Source: Phorcus lineatus (taxonomy: Eukaryota; Mollusca; Gastropoda; Trochida; Trochidae). From it: DNA of 64,000 nucleotides. Positions within the stretch are counted from its first letter, which is position 1. Every line of letters begins with the position of its first letter. This document shows positions 24,040-37,100 of the stretch, piece after piece. The notes under the pieces are model-generated. The model was not told the DNA's origin. It searched no databases and saw nothing but the letters and a program-made list of their open reading frames with translations. The position numbers and the translations under genes are program-made. The stretch is from positions 30,383,158 to 30,447,157 of the forward strand of contig OV121081.1 of assembly GCA_921293015.1 (NCBI GenBank). The letters are read 5' to 3'.

Positions 24040-24519
24040 TTAAAGAGCCACTCCGCGAGTTGTTGGAGTCATACATGCCAAACTTAATGGTGTCATTTTA
24101 TCGCGAAGAATCGACTGTTACCGAAAAGACACATTTTAAAGCTTATTGGTTTTTTACAGTGACAATATGAAGGTAGAACGTCGCAATTATGATCGAAAAC
24201 CGGAGAGTGGCGCGCGTCAAATAGGCAAACGTAATTTTGGGAACTTAGCTAAAACAGCCAGGAGTGTTAGGTTAGGTTAAAACTACTAACTTATAACAGT
24301 TAGGTTATATAACTAGTAACCATGTATGTTGGACGTGATATCTACACCTCTGTGCATTTATAAGGCTGTTTTTAGATTTTCAGGGAAAACCATGCAGTAT
24401 TTGTCATATATACATGTATGTCTTTTGGACATGAAAAGTTAAGATGTTTTGATTTTATATCACCACATATGACATTTAGGTAAATAATATGTTATGAAAA
24501 TCACGGCGTGGCTCTTTAA
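24040..24519. mobile_element. TTAA-flanked MITE with AGAGCCACxCCGxGA inverted ends
   Basis: The left end TTAAAGAGCCACTCCGCGA (24040-) matches the inverse of the right end TCACGGCGTGGCTCTTTAA (to 24519). TTAA on both sides is the target duplication expected for piggyBac-like insertion, although the ends do not start with CCC. It is 472 bp between the TTAAs, with no coding capacity. Internal sequence (ATGATCGAAAACCGG, GGCGCGCGTCAA) reappears inverted near 16525-16562. Confidence 0.7.
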
Positions 24520-25533
24520 TTTTTACTGAACATTTCCTGGTGTTACTCCAACCGTAACAAGTAAAGACGTCGTTTTCGTTCTTGTCTACAGAATAATCAA
24601 GCAAATAAGTTTTTCTTTTGTTGCCGACATCAAGATAAAATAAATCTTGTGATAAATTTTCTTATTATTGCTAACAATGAAACGTTATTTTCCTTTGGTT
24701 GAAAAAAACCACAACTGATAAGAAGAAAAGATATGTTTCTGTTGGTGCTACCCAAATAATGAACACATTGCGATAAAAATATAACATAATGAAATGAATT
24801 ATTGTAAAAGTTTGTTTTATTCTTAAAAATAAATAAATATGTACAATCAAATATGCATACAGGTTTATGCCATACAAACTTATAGCCCAAATAAATTTAC
24901 AAGGTGCCGCAGTGAAAGAATCAAATTGCATTTGACTTACAAAGCTATGATACATAAGGCAGACCTGTGGAAGCACACATAATATCCAACACTATTAATA
25001 TAGACATCCTTATTGTCTATTTCTACTCATACAGGATCATTCCATTCGGATGTTCCAGTTATACTCTCACAGGCAATATTTGAAGAATTTTGCAAACATT
25101 TTCTGCTACAAAACAAATCATGCATGGAAAGTATACAGAGCCAAAGACTATTAATAGTCCTGATCTCATGGCGGAAGTACAACACTATTAATTTGCAGAT
25201 TGGTTATAGACTTAGAGAGTGAAGGTGGTTTCTCATGGCTGAAGAAATTAAAATACTACAAATTATTTTTTTCAGTTGGAAACCTAGAAAACTACTATAA
25301 ATAAAAACTGTTTTTACTAAATGCTCCATAATTACTTGAGTCTACTGATTTCAAAGACATTTAACTGACTTATACTAACTTAACACTAAGACAGTTTAGT
25401 TTACATTGGTTTCGATTAACTGAGGGCATGAGTGCTTTACCAAACAGGTCAAGATGAAAGTAGCAATCACTGTGACAGTGATATGTCATCTTATTTGTTG
25501 TAGTCACTGCTTACTCAAGAACTGTTATGTCAT

Positions 25534-25626
25534 CCTGGCCCACTTTCACAAAGCCCTTTTAGACTAAAATGTGTCTTATCAATGGATAAGCTCTGTCTAA
25601 GGAGGCTGAGTGAAAGTTAGTCCTGG
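25534..25626. mobile_element. Short foldback element (CTTTCAC-type)
   Basis: The left arm CCTGGCCCACTTTCACAAAG, then CCCTTTTAGAC, inversely matches the right arm GTCTAAGGAGGCTGAGTGAA, then AGTTAGTCCTGG, with mismatches. It is about 93 bp in all and is probably a degraded non-autonomous element. Confidence 0.55.
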
Positions 25627-28600
25627 TCATACCATACTGGACTGGCCAGGAGAACAATTATAGAACATTCTGGAACAGTATGTTTGGCTTTAAGTAACAT
25701 GGATTTTGATTACAAAATCAACATTTCTTAAAGCAGACTGTTCCGAAGCAATTTTCTAACTATAATTTAGAAGTAACAACACTGACTTCATTCCAGTTCA
25801 GATGTGAGGGACACATTAACACATTACATGCATAGAAGAGTGCATAGAAACCAGTGACAAGCTACACAAAGCTGGACTTAAAATTAAGATAGCTTTGTGC
25901 AAGCCAGCCTTGAACTTACTGAAATAGGAAAAGTTGGACAGCAGTTTTGACTTGCATTGAAATAAAATACTCACACCGAAGTATGAATCAATACACGTAA
26001 TGGTTACCAGAATGGATGGTTCATCGGTCATCTCCAGCTAAACATCTGTTATGAAACTGTAGAGAATTCAATCATAACATCACAACATAGATCATGGTCA
26101 CCAAAGTCTGAGTAAACGGGGTTACACACCAACATACCACTTCAAAAAAATTGTAAATTGAATAAATGATTAGTTTTGGTGAAAAATTCCGGTCAAAATG
26201 TAAACTTGGAATATAAGCATTGGTCCAGAAGGTTGGATTAATAGGGTACATGGTCCAAGGTTATGTCATGTGGACTGGTTTGGGCAGTGAGTGCAAATTG
26301 GTAATGCAAGTCAAGAAAGTTTTGATTATAGGAAGTTTTGTTGAATAAGATCCAGAGATCCACTTTACAAACAAGACATAAGTAATAAGATTCACATGTG
26401 AAATTGAACACTGAATTACTTTTCAGAGTAGAAGAAAGGATAAATGTGTCATCAACATGTGGAAATATTTGCAAAAGGGGCTGGAGTAGAGACATTTTGT
26501 AGATCATTATCAGGGTTAAACCTCTTTTTCCGAGTGATTGGAATCTATGCTCAATCTAAAACATGGGATACAAACGGGGAAAGGAAGTGTTAGATTCAAT
26601 GAATGTTTTAAAGGAGCTAGCCACACTGACCAGTGATAATTAAATATGTATGGTCTATTTAAAATGTTCAATAAATTGTTTAGCTGATGTTTGCAATTCA
26701 AAAAGGGTTTATGATGATTATAACCATTTCTAGAATATGAGCACTGACGTTCATAAAGATAGATATAAATTGTGGATGAAACATGGAAAATAAGTTCCAT
26801 GTATACGAAGCACTTCCCGGGTATAAGGAAATGTGGATGATGTTTAACATTTTGGCTGTCATACCAATCACACATGGTTTCAGAGAACTAAATTCTGTGG
26901 CCGAGCAGTTGACAAAGTGAAAGTAATTTGAGCAAATAATTAAACATTTGTTTGCTAATTAAAATTAAACTAAAATGGAAGATTATCAAGTGGTATCACA
27001 AGATTTTTATGGTATATTCTTATTCATGTTGTATAGCATATCTTAAAAAACCCTTCTTTTTCGATTCTTGACAACAAATTTAAAACAATCTTAAAATATT
27101 ATATAATGAATAAATCGAACTATCATTTTACAAAGGAATGCTCCTTTAAAATCTAATCATCATATATAAAAAGTATAAAAAATTATCATCAATAGACGTT
27201 TGGAAAGGTAGATGATTAAAACAAAGTGTGAAAAAAACACTAACACACACAAGGAATAAAATGTTTAAAAATGCCTCAAAATTTGGTCCACATTTTGACA
27301 GTTACATTACACAGTTACTACACCAGACAATTACAGCACTAATTTGGTTTCAGCTTTTGTCAACATTGATTTGCATAAAAATTACACAATTTCCACACTC
27401 AGGCAAAATGGAGCAGTTTAGAACCTTGTCAAAGAAACATTTTGGTTTGCCACTCAACCGAGACAAGCAAGGTAATTAATTCTACAGCTATTCACAATCT
27501 AACTGAACTGCCATGTTTGGACTACTTCTATAATAAATCCTGAACTCTGAAAATAACATACATATGCACCACTGGTTAAAAAGTTTCAGAACTTAAAATC
27601 AACCCATATTTTCACATCAAAATTCAATATTGATTAATAACATTAGATGCATAATTCAACTCTCATGATGGTAAAAAGTGCTCAAAATATTTAAGTTCAT
27701 CTATTTCTGACATGCATAATTGCCTATATGAATAATCTATTAGAGTAATAGCAGTGTTCAAAAAAACCTTTTTTCCTTACTGGCAAGCAAGGCTTGTGCT
27801 TTGAAAAATCAACCAGCCCTCCTAAAATTTTGACAATCCCTGCAATGTGTAGACACTTAGTAAATCTAAAATCACAAAAGCCAAGAGGGCCAGCTGACCT
27901 CATCTCATCAAAACCCATCTGAATTTAACCAGCAATTGGCTGGCGGGCAGGCAACTATTTCAAACACTTAGTTACAGTGAAAAGGTATTTCGCGGAAGAT
28001 GTGTCCGAGCAGTCAGTCACAAGCTAACAGTTTGAGGTAAAATGTTGAGGGAAGTAGAGTATTATGTCTCCTAGCTTAGCGATTTCTACAAGTCAATTTA
28101 CTAACCGGTAGAAACATGTTTCCTGGTGTATGCTCACTCCTCCTTCAAAGACCTGATTCGCTCAGTCTAGTGTCATTTCTAACTCTAAATCAAAAAGGCT
28201 ATAATAATTTGATGTCAAAATTCTTCATTCTTCATTGAAAGCCAGTAATCATTTTAGTGTATATTTCAATGTTTCTAAGAAAATATATCTGCACTCTACA
28301 TGATGCTGTAACTATTTTTAAACCACTTCTGCCATAAAAAAACAAAATTAAATTTTTTATAATTTCAGATCTGTCAATCAAGGGTTATAATAGTAATTAT
28401 ACAAATATAACTGTGTTGACACTGAACTATACCATGTTGAACAACTGAAATTGATTCTTCAATAATAAATAAAGTGGATATATTCTTTATCTGTGTCGAG
28501 AATGTCTCTCTTAGTGATTGAAAGCCAGAAGCCAACATTATTGGAAGCCAACATTACTGTACATAACTTATGATTATATCAATTTCACAATTTTGGCCCT

Positions 28601-29947
28601 GCTTGTTATTTCAAACTTTTATCAAGAACATCAGAAGCAAATAACATGGGAAAATTCCTCTACATATAGAGAATGAAAAGAATATCCACTGCATAACCAG
28701 AGTAGTCAAAGTCCACTGGATTTGTTTGTGAAGGTTTTAGTTATATAGTTTCACCCCATAGAGGAAAGGATTACATAGTTATGTACATAAACCTAAAGAT
28801 GCCCCGAATAACTATAGTGTAGGAAGATATCTGCCTTTGCTATTAAGATGCATATATGACTTTGGAATATACAAGTTCAGTTTATATACATGATAAAAAT
28901 CTTTCTTTGTTATATAATATCTGCAAACTGATTTGACTTAAATTGGGCAATAACAACAATAAGGATTTTTTCTAGTGTCATAATTTGTTTCAACAATCTT
29001 TTGTGGTAACATACAATTTCTCTTTGTAGTCTTTTTGGAGAATTTTACAATTCATAAACAAAAAAATTCAAGCTCAACAAAAAGAAATTTCATCACTGTT
29101 TCTTAAAAACAGAATTGAAGATACGCATTCAATTTCAACTAAAAAGATAAGGTTTTATTCAAATTTGGCAAAAATTCCCGACCATGATATGATGTTAGAA
29201 ACTAAAGGAAAGAAATCACAAGAGTTAACCTTATGTCACACAAAATGTGTGATTTGTCAGTGGTTAGTAAGTAATTAGTTCTATATACATGTTGAATCAG
29301 GCAGACTGATAAGGAAGAATCAAACTTCAATACATAATATCCATGGATATCGTTCAAAAGGATTGTTTGAAATGAAGTGATCCACCTCATATTGCAATTC
29401 ACTTCAACTTCCACAAGGAGATTGCACTTGAGTATAAGGTGTACAGACATATAACAACTCGAATCGATTGAGATTCTTTCAGCACACACAGTCTGTACTT
29501 TGAAAACTTCACAGTTTGTTTGTTTTGATAATCACAGAATCAGCCACTGGGACCTCTGCAGAACTCTTTTGATGTACACAATCCTGTTCAGTGTTACACA
29601 TCATTTGATATTCCACAACTTGCACACTCGACTATATATAGTCTACTAAACTATTAGAGTATAGCAGCTGTGATTGGGAGAAGTATCACCATTGAGCAAA
29701 CATGGCAGCAGTCAGAATTTGTAGCAGTTTTGTGTTGTTCCTATGTTACCAGATGAGGCATCAGTTTGGTCAATTTTCTACATGTGGACTACCTGTGGTA
29801 AAAGTCTCTCCCAAGATAAGCACTCATTGTCATTCCTGAAACCATACAGTTATGCATACTGACATCGAACCCAGGGAGTAGGTTTATGACCCAAGGAACA
29901 TCTCAGATGTAGGTACTATCAATGTTAGCTAGGGTAGAGAACGTTGA

Positions 29948-31183
29948 CTACCGTGAAAGGTTGGAGAGGGTGTTGGTGGAAGCATTAGCAGTGTGCTGCA
30001 AGGCACTGGCACTCTCGTCTGTGCTCTGATCCTCGTAGCTGGGCACTCGAAATGGAACTGTAGTCCTTAAGATGGCCTCCACACAGTCCTGACGGTTTAG
30101 TTCCTTTAATTTGAGCACAAGATGTCTGACTGTTGCACTGTGGCTCCTCGACCACTCCTCAAGGACACGGTCAGTATGACTCACCTGCTGTGTGGACTCT
30201 TTGTCCAGAACAGGCAGAGAGTCGGAGAGTCCAAGAGTCACAGCCAGGAGGCACCAGTCTCTTCCCATGGGTTCAGTGGGGTCCAACAGGTAGCTGAGAA
30301 GCCTTCTTGTATGGATGGACAGATGAGATATATCCAAATCCATCCCAAGACAGATGTTGGACATGATCTGAGCTGACCCCATGCAAGCAATGTCCACAAA
30401 GTCCTCGAAGACTTCACCTGAGAGGACCATTGCATGCCTGTTGTCCAGCTGCATCCTGAGAATCTCAGTGGGAGAGTAGCTCCTAATTATTTTGCTATGC
30501 TCCTTGAGCTGGGAGGGACTCAGCGTGTACCTCTCTGTGCAGAGTCCAGGACACACATTGTCCACCACCTGCTCCACAATGTTCACAAGATCCTCCAGGA
30601 AATAGAACAACGCTTCCTTGGCATCACTCTGACCCCGCACCTTGATTTCTATAAACTGTTCATGTCGATCCATATCAATCATGCCTTCCAGGTCCCCACA
30701 GCAGTACTTTGTACCATGGTGCCACTGGTACAGGTCCGTATCATTCGAGGGTTCATCAGTGTCCTGTGCAATGTTCCGCCGAAGGTACACCTGGATACGG
30801 GGAAATAGATACTTTAGTTGAGCACCATATTGAAAACTGGTGTGGAGCCTCACTCCACCGTACACACCATTTGCATAGCGTTTTGTATCTCTCTGCCACA
30901 AGCCATTGAGCGTTTCCACAAAGTTCAAGCATGGGAACTCATATTCAATATCGCCATCATTATCACAGGGGGTGCACAACTCCAAAGCCTCTAGAACTTG
31001 CAGGAGGTCCAGAGCATCAGAGTCTCCATACATGAGCTGGAACTCGTCCACAGAGAAGCAGCCGGTGATGCGAGTCTGGACAATCTTGTCATGGGAGATG
31101 AGGTGCCCGATGACGTCTGTACACAGCCAGGGAGGGTTGAAGACTACCAGGTCCTGCACAAACTCACTCTCCAGGTAGATCAC
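29948..31183 (-). CDS. DAPK1: Terminal DAPK exon: COR remainder and death domain
   Basis: A single 1236-base exon with acceptor TTTGCAG and stop TAG at 29950-29948. Residues 654-1064 begin VIYLESEFVQDLVVFNPPWLC, matching the COR segment of DAPK1. The exon continues through YGGVRLHTS and ends with a death domain (948-1027) and a Ser/Thr/Asn-rich tail. The vertebrate gene likewise ends with one long exon covering this part, and the tail there is also serine-rich. Confidence 0.92.
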   Translation of the reverse strand: MIYLESEFVQDLVVFNPPWLCTDVIGHLISHDKIVQTRITGCFSVDEFQLMYGDSDALDLLQVLEALELCTPCDNDGDIEYEFPCLNFVETLNGLWQRDTKRYANGVYGGVRLHTSFQYGAQLKYLFPRIQVYLRRNIAQDTDEPSNDTDLYQWHHGTKYCCGDLEGMIDMDRHEQFIEIKVRGQSDAKEALFYFLEDLVNIVEQVVDNVCPGLCTERYTLSPSQLKEHSKIIRSYSPTEILRMQLDNRHAMVLSGEVFEDFVDIACMGSAQIMSNICLGMDLDISHLSIHTRRLLSYLLDPTEPMGRDWCLLAVTLGLSDSLPVLDKESTQQVSHTDRVLEEWSRSHSATVRHLVLKLKELNRQDCVEAILRTTVPFRVPSYEDQSTDESASALQHTANASTNTLSNLSR

Positions 31184-34100
31184 CTGCAAATGGTTAAAGG
31201 TTATTTCAGGATTCAGGATCTTATTGTATCAAATTTAATACATTATAATCTGTAACGGTTTAATATCATAAGCTTTTAAATCAATAAATATTCATGTAAA
31301 ACTCTAGTTCTGACATTACTGATTTTTCCCTTTTGGTAGATCAGCTGCAAGGGACTTGTGTCTTTCTTGGACTTGATATGACATCAATTGTATTAAGGAT
31401 ATTCTTCTTCCAAAGAATATTTTGTGAATGAATACTGATTAAATAGGTTGTTCTTTTTTGTATATGTTTGTTTTTCCTGACACTCGCCAAAATGAATTCT
31501 GAGGGTGATATCCATTTTTTAATGACATCAGGAATTGTATAGTACGATTGTACAGGACGACTGTACAACTGAAATTAAATTCAAGACATATCGTGTACTT
31601 TACAATAAAAATTCTCTCAAGGGGAAAAAGCTCCATCACAACTATCTTAGTTCAAAAACCTCCCTCACAACTACCTTAGTTAAAAAATCTCCCTCACAAC
31701 TATCTTAGTTCAAAAACCTCCCTCACAATTATGTTAGTTCAAAAATCTCCCTCAAACTATCTTAGTTAAAAAACCTTCCTCACAAGTATCTAAGTTAAGT
31801 AGTATGATCATACTGTTTCTTTTATGTAAACAGAAACTAATAAACACAATTAAATCAATAACATATGATCTTGTTCACAATAATAAAACCCTTATCAAGT
31901 ATCTCAGAGTAAATAATCATCTTAGTATGAGACTAATTTACCTCCCCTGTCAGCTGTAGTTGTTCGGCCAACATCTTCATGTGACCTTCACCTGCCAGGG
32001 GGTTGACCTTGAGGCGGGTGTACTCCATGAACTGGTGCCAGGAGAGGACCGGGAATGAGGCTGACGTCTTCCGCCAGGAGGGCAGACTTGTCACAACAGC
32101 TTCAAGAAACCCTGTCGTCTTTGGAAGAGTCTGGAGGGGAAGTTTTCATAAATGAAAATAAGAAAATAACTCATCATTTCTGTTTCATCACATGTCAACT
32201 CACCATATTTTTAAAAACTTTACTATAAGTTGTGGTGTAAAACTATTCAAACAGAAAAAGCAACTAACTGTTGAGGTGCACAAAATAACTTTGCAAGCAA
32301 ACACAAAAAAAATCCTTTAAAACTAGGATAATTATTGCTCATATCATTCGTCTTTTGATGAAACAAATTAGAAATCACTCAAGTAACCAGGTCATCCAGA
32401 TGTAATCATTTAACAGATCATAAATACCAGAATATGCTTGGACAGGTAAATGAAGGATTTCTTGATTATTTTAAGAAACTTCAAACTAAAGTGTTATCAA
32501 TTCTTCACTCACTGTTACAATGTTGTTCTTCATATCACTGAGCTGCTGTTTGAGAACCTTGACCTCTGTGGTAGCGGCAACAGTGGCGTCTAACACAAAG
32601 AGTTTGTCTATAACATCGACATCATACTGGAACATCTGCACCACCTTGGCATGCAGTGTGTTCCCCTCCTGGCTAGTGTACTCTCCCTTGCTGTTGCGGA
32701 CACATCCTGCCTGGTCGGCGTGGGTCGCTACCAGCAGAACCTTCGGGGTGTTGGGCATCTTCCCACATGTACCTTCAGAGAAGGAATGATAGAGTAAATT
32801 AACAATCAGAAAGCTTTCCTGGTCTGATCTTTGGAAGATTGTTTTGAGATGAGGTTGTGAGAGTTGAGATATTGGGCCTGAAGATGTTGTTGACTAACGC
32901 CAAATCATTACCAAATTAAATTTCTTTTCAATACATATAAGGTTCTTTAGTAACCCCTCCGTGGTTCTGATACTGACCAATGGGCAGCTGCAGGGGGATC
33001 CTGGCCTTGAGGAAGTTGAGCCAGAAGACAACCTGGGCAAGCTGCTCATCGTAGGAGTCGATGAGACTGAAGACGACCATGTGGATGCAGCTGGTGTCTC
33101 CGAGGAAGTGGTCGTACAGCATGTAGTAGGGCTCATAGCCAGAGTAGTCCCACACGCTCAACTCTCCGATACCTGCCACAACAAACAGGGCTTAATTACT
33201 TGCCAGTTGAAGATATCGCTGTTTGATAAATCTACAGTGTTATTACACATTGTGTAATAGCTGTAATAGTGTGAAGGCTGACAGATTGATGTGTCATATT
33301 CATACTTGTTTAGTATGTCATCACAATGTTTGAGGCCGTTGCTATCGATATGGCAGCAAAATTCTTGGAATGTTTGACGATATAATTCAGCAAGTAATAA
33401 ATAATATACTAAGCAGAGTGCCATTTCCTAAGATTTTTATTAAAGCTGGGTATATAAGTGGGTATATATCTCCTATCATTACAGAAAGTGCAATTACACA
33501 TTAAATAATTTAAAACTAACTAACTTTATAAAGTTAGTGAGTTATTGTTAAATGCCACAATATTTCAGCCATTATCAGCATTACATTTCATTATGAAGAG
33601 GTGAATGTAACTGGTGAGATTTCACAGTTTACTGCACGTCCCTACCTGTGATATTGAGCTGTTGAATGTCGATCCCCTTCGTGTAGATGGGGTTTCCTAC
33701 CGTGTAGCACAGGGGGGTCGGCAGGCTGAACTGCCTCGACAACTTGTGCTTTGCTGAAATAAAGGAAAAGAGGATAAAGGCTTGAATACAGCGGGAATGA
33801 AAATCAACTGAAGTCTCACTGGTGAATCAGTATGGAGTAAATATACATATTTCCAAAAGCCCTGAAGTCCTGGGACATCCTAACTCTAATCAGCACAGAC
33901 GGGAAGTGCCATCTTCTGTCCTAGTGATTGTATCTTACACGGATATCCTAAAGAATGAGAATGTGAACCGAGGCTTAGTTATTGTGAAAATGAAGAAGAT
34001 ATCTGTTAAAACAAAACTGCAATTAATGATATATATTCTTTTGCTATAACATTTAACATAACTTGAAAGTTACCTTTCATTTTATTAACATTTCAGCTAA

Positions 34101-37100
34101 AATTTAAAACTATATTTTCAAATCAAAATTTGATGTTCATGACATTATTTTCTTCATGTCATAAATAAACAATTTCAAGGGTATCAAGGTTATACTACAG
34201 ATTTCCTACCTACTTGTTAGACACTGTCAACTACTTTAAACAAATTTTCAGAGTCTGAAAAGGGAACTATTAGTAGAAACAAACGAAACACAAGGAGAAA
34301 ATTGAGATGAAAACAGGTACCTCAAATCACCCAAACCCAAAAAACCTGTCATGACTGTTAGCAGGAGAGGTCTACAAACATAGCACAACTTCAATCTTTA
34401 TAGACCAGCTGTTCACCACCATACAATACTAAATGAGAACTAGAAGTTTGAAAGTGAATAGGAACCTCCAGACACTCATTGCATGGTAGCAAGGAAAAGA
34501 GCCAACGATCGGCACTTCAATGAATTGTAATGTAGTCTCGCAGTAAACCTTAAAAGACATTCTGTGTTGTTTAATCAGGAAGTACTGACTGTTGCTGAAA
34601 AGTGGCAATTGATGGTACTCGGTTGACAATATATGTAAAAAGTTGCGACTCTGAAAACTGAACAGTAACGTCAGTTAATTAGTCAAACCAAATTTAGGAC
34701 ACTTTTCTCAAGGAGATAAAATTTGAGTTGATCGTATTTACAAGTATGTAACTAGTATTCATGTGAACGAATGTTAATAGCTATGGCACACACAAAGGGT
34801 GTTGTTTGATTTTCATTGAAAACTGATACCTGTCATTTGTCTCTTTAACAATTATTTTGACAAGTTTCACTCTCACAGGGACTTCTTAAGCTAAGGTCAT
34901 GACAACTCAATTTCATCACTATGCACTAAGGCCATCTGTAGCCTAAGAGGGCTTTGTGGATATGGGCCTAGTACTCAAAAGTTGTTGGTTACTCAAAGGA
35001 TTCAAACACAGAACTTCCTATCCAAGGCCGTCTGTTAGTAGGAAAGATCTAATTGAAGTAGTTGAAGATCCACTAACCGACACACACCAAGAGTTGATTA
35101 GTACCCTAGTTGTTAGTACCTTTTGTCTTACTATTTGTGCTCCCAACTCTACTTCGCCGAAAGAAACTGCCGAAGTAGCTGTATTTGAGGGTCTCGATGA
35201 GTGTCGACTTGCCGACCCCGGTTGACCCCAACAACTTCAACTTGATTCTGTTTATCGGCTTTGACTGCGGAATCAGCTGGTTGATGTACATTGCACCTCT
35301 CTCCTGTAGGTGGAACAAGTTGAAATATTAGTTTATTTGAAATGTCCGTTCAAAAACGTGATATTAAACAGATTATATTGTTAACAATCTTTACAGAGTT
35401 TTTCAAGCATAAAAAATTACAGATCCTATCAGTTCATGCTGCAACACTCAAATGCAAGTGTTTTGAGTACTCACCCCTCTAACTTTGGAGAGCAGATCTC
35501 CGATACCCGAGAACCCTTGTGCTAGAGCCATTATCTCTGCAGTGACTCCATCCTGACGACAAACAAAGATCAAAATTATCATATTTTCTGATATATATAA
35601 CATTTCTTAACAAACTTATGTCAGGATTGACAAACAAGTGGTAAAACTGTCAAACAGTAAAACATTCTCCAAAAATCTAAATCATCTTGTATGGGAAAAT
35701 TTATACAGATATATCAGAACGCACAACTAAGTTAATGGTAAAAATGACTATAGATCAAAAGTTATAAGTGTAGTTATGTGCGAAAATCTATCTAGACAAT
35801 TTGGAATGCATATCTGATTTAATGATATAGAAAGGTCTATTTGATGTTATGTGCAAATATCTATCTAGATATAAAAAACAACATCAGAATTTATGATAGA
35901 AGTGACAATAGATAGATAATTTCTACTGGATGTGATGATGTATTTATGTATAGCTATCTTAGGATAATATCTCAATTCATGATAGAAGGGACTATGGTAA
36001 ATGTTAGCTACCCACCTTATTTGGTATATCAGCATTGCCTCCTGCTAGGAGCAGACAGCGGACAATATCGATGTGGCCAGCCTTACTCGCTAGGTGCAGT
36101 GGAGTCAGACCATCCTGAAACATTCATTAAATAACGCTCAAAACATAAAATATAAAACTTCATCACTGTCAAATACAATAAAATCAGGATTTTATAGAAC
36201 ATTCCAAAGTACAAAATCACTCTGTAACGGTGAAATGATGTCATTATCGAAAGTAATGATGTAAATTTTGACATAAAAGTTTGAAGATAACATTGTTAGG
36301 CAGCCGACCTTTGCGTCAACTTTTTGGGATATTTTCACCATTACTGCTGGAATGAATACTGGTGACCACAGGTGAATATCATGTTGTCATGGCGATGAGA
36401 CGTCAAAATTATAAAAATCCTTTGGCCATGACCTTACATTCTGAGTGAAACAATGTTGGGCAGCGAGCCTTTGCCGTAATAGTTTCTGGATATATTCCAT
36501 GGTACTTCTGGAAAAGAATAAAACCAACTGCCTCTCCTAGCGTTACCTTATCTTTACCTTCAAACTTTAGTTGATTCATGAGTTTGCACCAGAACTGGAA
36601 AGTTTACAGGAGTCACAACTCCATAAAAAAAAGGAATAATCTGTGAAAGACCACAAGCCTCAAGATTCGCTATCATGAACCCAAGTTAGGCAGATATATG
36701 CCCTGTCCAGAGTCAACCAGATCCAACTTGTGCTGACCAACTAGTTACAAACACCAACATTGTAGCAATCCGGTATGTTAACACTCTCTACACCTCCAGA
36801 AACAATGTGGGGAAATGAATACCAGTTACATGGGAGTGTGCTGGTGGGCTGGCTAGCGGTGACATATGGACAGAAGCTGAGTGAAACAATGTGTGGTGTG
36901 GCTACACACAATATCATGTTATAATGTTGTAAAAACTGTATGCATAGTTTGCACTTACGTAAACAAACAAACCAAATAGACGCCATATGGTTGCATACAT
37001 ATGCCTTATTTAGGGAATATGCACCTTTCATCAGCATTCAAAGAAAAATAGATCTGGCACAAGAATGATTAATTAATATTGTATCTTATGAAAAGCTGTA

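Larger units (their letters stand above)
22490..29947. other. Spacer between convergent LPMO-2 and DAPK genes
   Basis: No exon supported. It contains three inverted-repeat elements (listed separately) and AT-rich sequence. On the minus strand a possible poly(A) signal for the DAPK gene (TTTATT on the plus strand at 29154-29159) would give a 3' UTR of about 0.8 kb. Confidence 0.5.

Noticed and set aside
26516..26875. 119-codon minus-strand frame
   Set aside because: Low-complexity amino acid mix typical of AT-rich DNA, no domain or splice context recognised.
27724..27918. 64-codon minus-strand frame (MGFDEMRSAG...)
   Set aside because: Reads somewhat like degraded transposon protein, but no motif can be named and no inverted ends were seen, so it is left unannotated.
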